The notes beneath the pieces are model-generated. The model was not told where the DNA came from, ran no database searches, and was given only the letters and a program-made list of their open reading frames with translations. Below, piece by piece: positions 62,608 through 64,000 of a stretch of 64,000 bases of DNA. This stretch comes from Lachnospiraceae bacterium. GTDB taxonomy: Bacteria; Bacillota; Clostridia; Lachnospirales; Lachnospiraceae. Each line of letters begins with the position of its first letter. Positions within the stretch are counted from its first letter, which is position 1. Where the stretch lies: NCBI GenBank assembly GCA_017484135.1, contig JAFUTQ010000059.1:62001-126000 (forward strand), written 5' to 3'. Both the position numbers and the translations under genes were made by a program.

Positions 62608-64000
62608 CTAGCATAATCGGATGGCAAAAAAAGTACCTCTTGCGGTATTGGCAGCGGCACTGCTACTATATATACCCATCTTCACTACATTCCCATTGGA
62701 ACTAAACGTTTGAACTGTACACGTTGTAATGCCGCCGCCAGCATCTCCTCTTTGACGAACGGCGCACCTACCGTTGAGGCCAGTTATGTTCAGGACATAC
62801 ATATCTGCCATTGATGTAGCCAAATCCGCAAAGGCTATAAATAGGTACGTGCCTGCATTAAGGGTAAAACTCAAAGGATAAACATAAGTTTTTGATGGTA
62901 ATGATATGGTATCTGAACCAGCGCTATAAACAGTTGATTTTGTAGCACCGCTTTCGATATGGTCTAACTTCCATTTGTCTGCCCCAGACATAAATCCTGA
63001 AAATAAAGCAGCGCCGTTACAATGAGCCTCTTCATGTGTGTGTGATGAGTCAGATTTTTCCCATAAGGCTTGCGTTATAACGCTGTTTCTGACGGGATTC
63101 GTGGATGAAGAACTTAAAGCGGAATCAACAACTGTTTTATTCGCTCCATCTGCTATCCCATCCAGCTTTGTTTTGTAAGTGGTCGTAAAATCGTTTGCGG
63201 ATAAGCCTTTTCCGTTTTCCTTTTCTACCTTGTTATTCCACGCAGTGCGCTCTGCAGCTGTGATGTGGATTGTACCGTTGCTGGTATGGGTGTCTAACTC
63301 GGTTTGATTGGCTTTTTTATTTAATTCTTGTGTAACGACTTTGTTTTGGACTGTATTGGTGCTGGATTCCGAGAGGGTGCTGTCCGGCTCCTGGAGCGTT
63401 CTAAGCACCGTGTTAATTTCTTCTTTGTACTGCTCAACCTGCGCTTTTGCCGTTTCTACGGCCTGCTCCATCTGCTCCACAGCCTGCTGCATCCGAGTGA
63501 CAGTCTCCAGCGTCTCCTCCAGCTGTTCCTGGTTCTGCAGCGCCTCCTCCGCCTCTTGCGTGACAGTCTCGCAGTCCTCCTTCGCTCTGACAGCGGCTTC
63601 TGTTGCGTATCCTGCTGCCTCAACCGCCTGCGCCGTATCCAGCTGCCTTGCAGCTTCCTGTTGGACACGGGTTCTTTCATTCTGCTGTCTCGCCTGCTCA
63701 GCTGATGCCCTTGCGCTTTCTGCCTCGACTCTCTCGTTTTCTGCGGTCGCTCTCGCACTTTCTGCCAATCTGACCGCCTCTTCGGTATCATCGATATTTT
63801 GGATGTGTCCTTCGATTCTGTCCTCCAATTCTGTGAATTCGTTTGAAGATAGGATCGCGTTGTCATTTCTCATCGTCCTTTCAATTTCGATTGTAAATGA
63901 AACGGACGTGATGATCTGCGTGTTGTCGCTGGTCCGGATTTCGATGTCGCAGTAAGCCGTCCCTGCGGCCGCAAGCGCCTGATTCGTGAGCTCAACCGTT
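62608..64000 (-). CDS. Phage baseplate/tail fibre protein with BppU-like N-terminus, 5' end outside the window
   Basis: 464 codons are open to the right edge; the in-frame ATG at 63873 is internal. The N-terminal part seen ('ALAAAGTAYCDIEIRTSDNT', then 'VSFTIEIERTMRNDNAILSS' and 'NEFTEL') fits the BppU-type upper baseplate domain. Then come a long Ala/Glu/Gln coiled coil (about 75-200), the fibre motifs 'STNTVQNKVVTQELNKKAN' and 'STNPVRNSVITQALWEKSD', and a C-terminal receptor-binding-type beta domain. It should bind the host surface. Confidence 0.88.
   Translation of the reverse strand, partial: TVELTNQALAAAGTAYCDIEIRTSDNTQIITSVSFTIEIERTMRNDNAILSSNEFTELEDRIEGHIQNIDDTEEAVRLAESARATAENERVEAESARASAEQARQQNERTRVQQEAARQLDTAQAVEAAGYATEAAVRAKEDCETVTQEAEEALQNQEQLEETLETVTRMQQAVEQMEQAVETAKAQVEQYKEEINTVLRTLQEPDSTLSESSTNTVQNKVVTQELNKKANQTELDTHTSNGTIHITAAERTAWNNKVEKENGKGLSANDFTTTYKTKLDGIADGANKTVVDSALSSSSTNPVRNSVITQALWEKSDSSHTHEEAHCNGAALFSGFMSGADKWKLDHIESGATKSTVYSAGSDTISLPSKTYVYPLSFTLNAGTYLFIAFADLATSMADMYVLNITGLNGRCAVRQRGDAGGGITTCTVQTFSSNGNVVKMGIYSSSAAANTARGTFFAIRLC

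Overview
The window looks like a chromosome segment from a gut-type member of the Clostridia, most likely Lachnospiraceae. This is inferred from the gene set and layout: a dgt-dnaG-rpoD-trmK-nif3 block, SigH next to the MrnC/RlmB/CysS translation genes, meso-DAP peptidoglycan enzymes (MurE, DapF), LuxS, a BspA-like leucine-rich surface protein with choline-binding-type repeats, and a type A RNase P RNA. Most genes are on the minus strand.

Region 1 (1-14089, minus strand) is the most unusual part. It is a complete F1-type ATPase headpiece in the canonical atp order (c, b-delta, alpha, gamma, beta, epsilon). There is no recognisable a subunit, and the c subunit has lost the membrane carboxylate that carries the ion. 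The slot before c is filled by two single-pass proteins with large ectodomains: a 547-residue protein with a Gly-Gly-X rod and a 2162-residue protein with a collagen-like Gly-X-Y rod followed by many Ig/FnIII-like modules. Downstream of epsilon are an unrecognised multi-pass membrane protein and a third anchored ectodomain protein that runs off the window. I read this as an ATP-driven rotary or mechanical machine coupled to extracellular rods, not an ATP synthase.

Region 2 (14217-29256) is mostly housekeeping: rnpB, a TGS-uridine-kinase-like enzyme, Nif3, TrmK, RpoD, DnaG, Dgt, tRNA-Leu(CAG), tRNA-Ser(CGA), the TrkH/TrkA potassium system, a REC-GGDEF(degenerate)-EAL protein and a hybrid sensor kinase. 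Region 3 (29388-42230) is rich in envelope and stress genes: a two-component/ABC exporter operon, an HD-GYP protein, tRNA-Leu(AAG), a SEC-C protein, an ECF-type sigma factor with a membrane beta-propeller protein, and a MacA/MacB-like tripartite exporter. Region 4 (42422-54586) holds murE-dapF, tRNA-Thr, mtnN-luxS, a lytic transglycosylase, an MntR-like regulator, sigH, rlmB-mrnC-cysS, a lipase-like hydrolase, recJ and a flavin reductase.

Region 5 (54815-64000) carries a BspA-like surface protein, a solitary antitoxin beside a gutted toxin gene, and a SpoIID-like gene cut by the end of a prophage. The visible prophage part is, reading leftwards: BppU-type baseplate/tail fibre, a small protein, holin, amidase, SH3-like protein, then a small accessory operon with its own promoter.

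Three dispersed repeat families run through regions 3-4. Families A and B are nested palindromes in which copies differ by compensatory or wobble changes. Family C is a ~92-bp unit at operon junctions that carries a ribosome-binding site and a translationally coupled ~25-codon mini-ORF.
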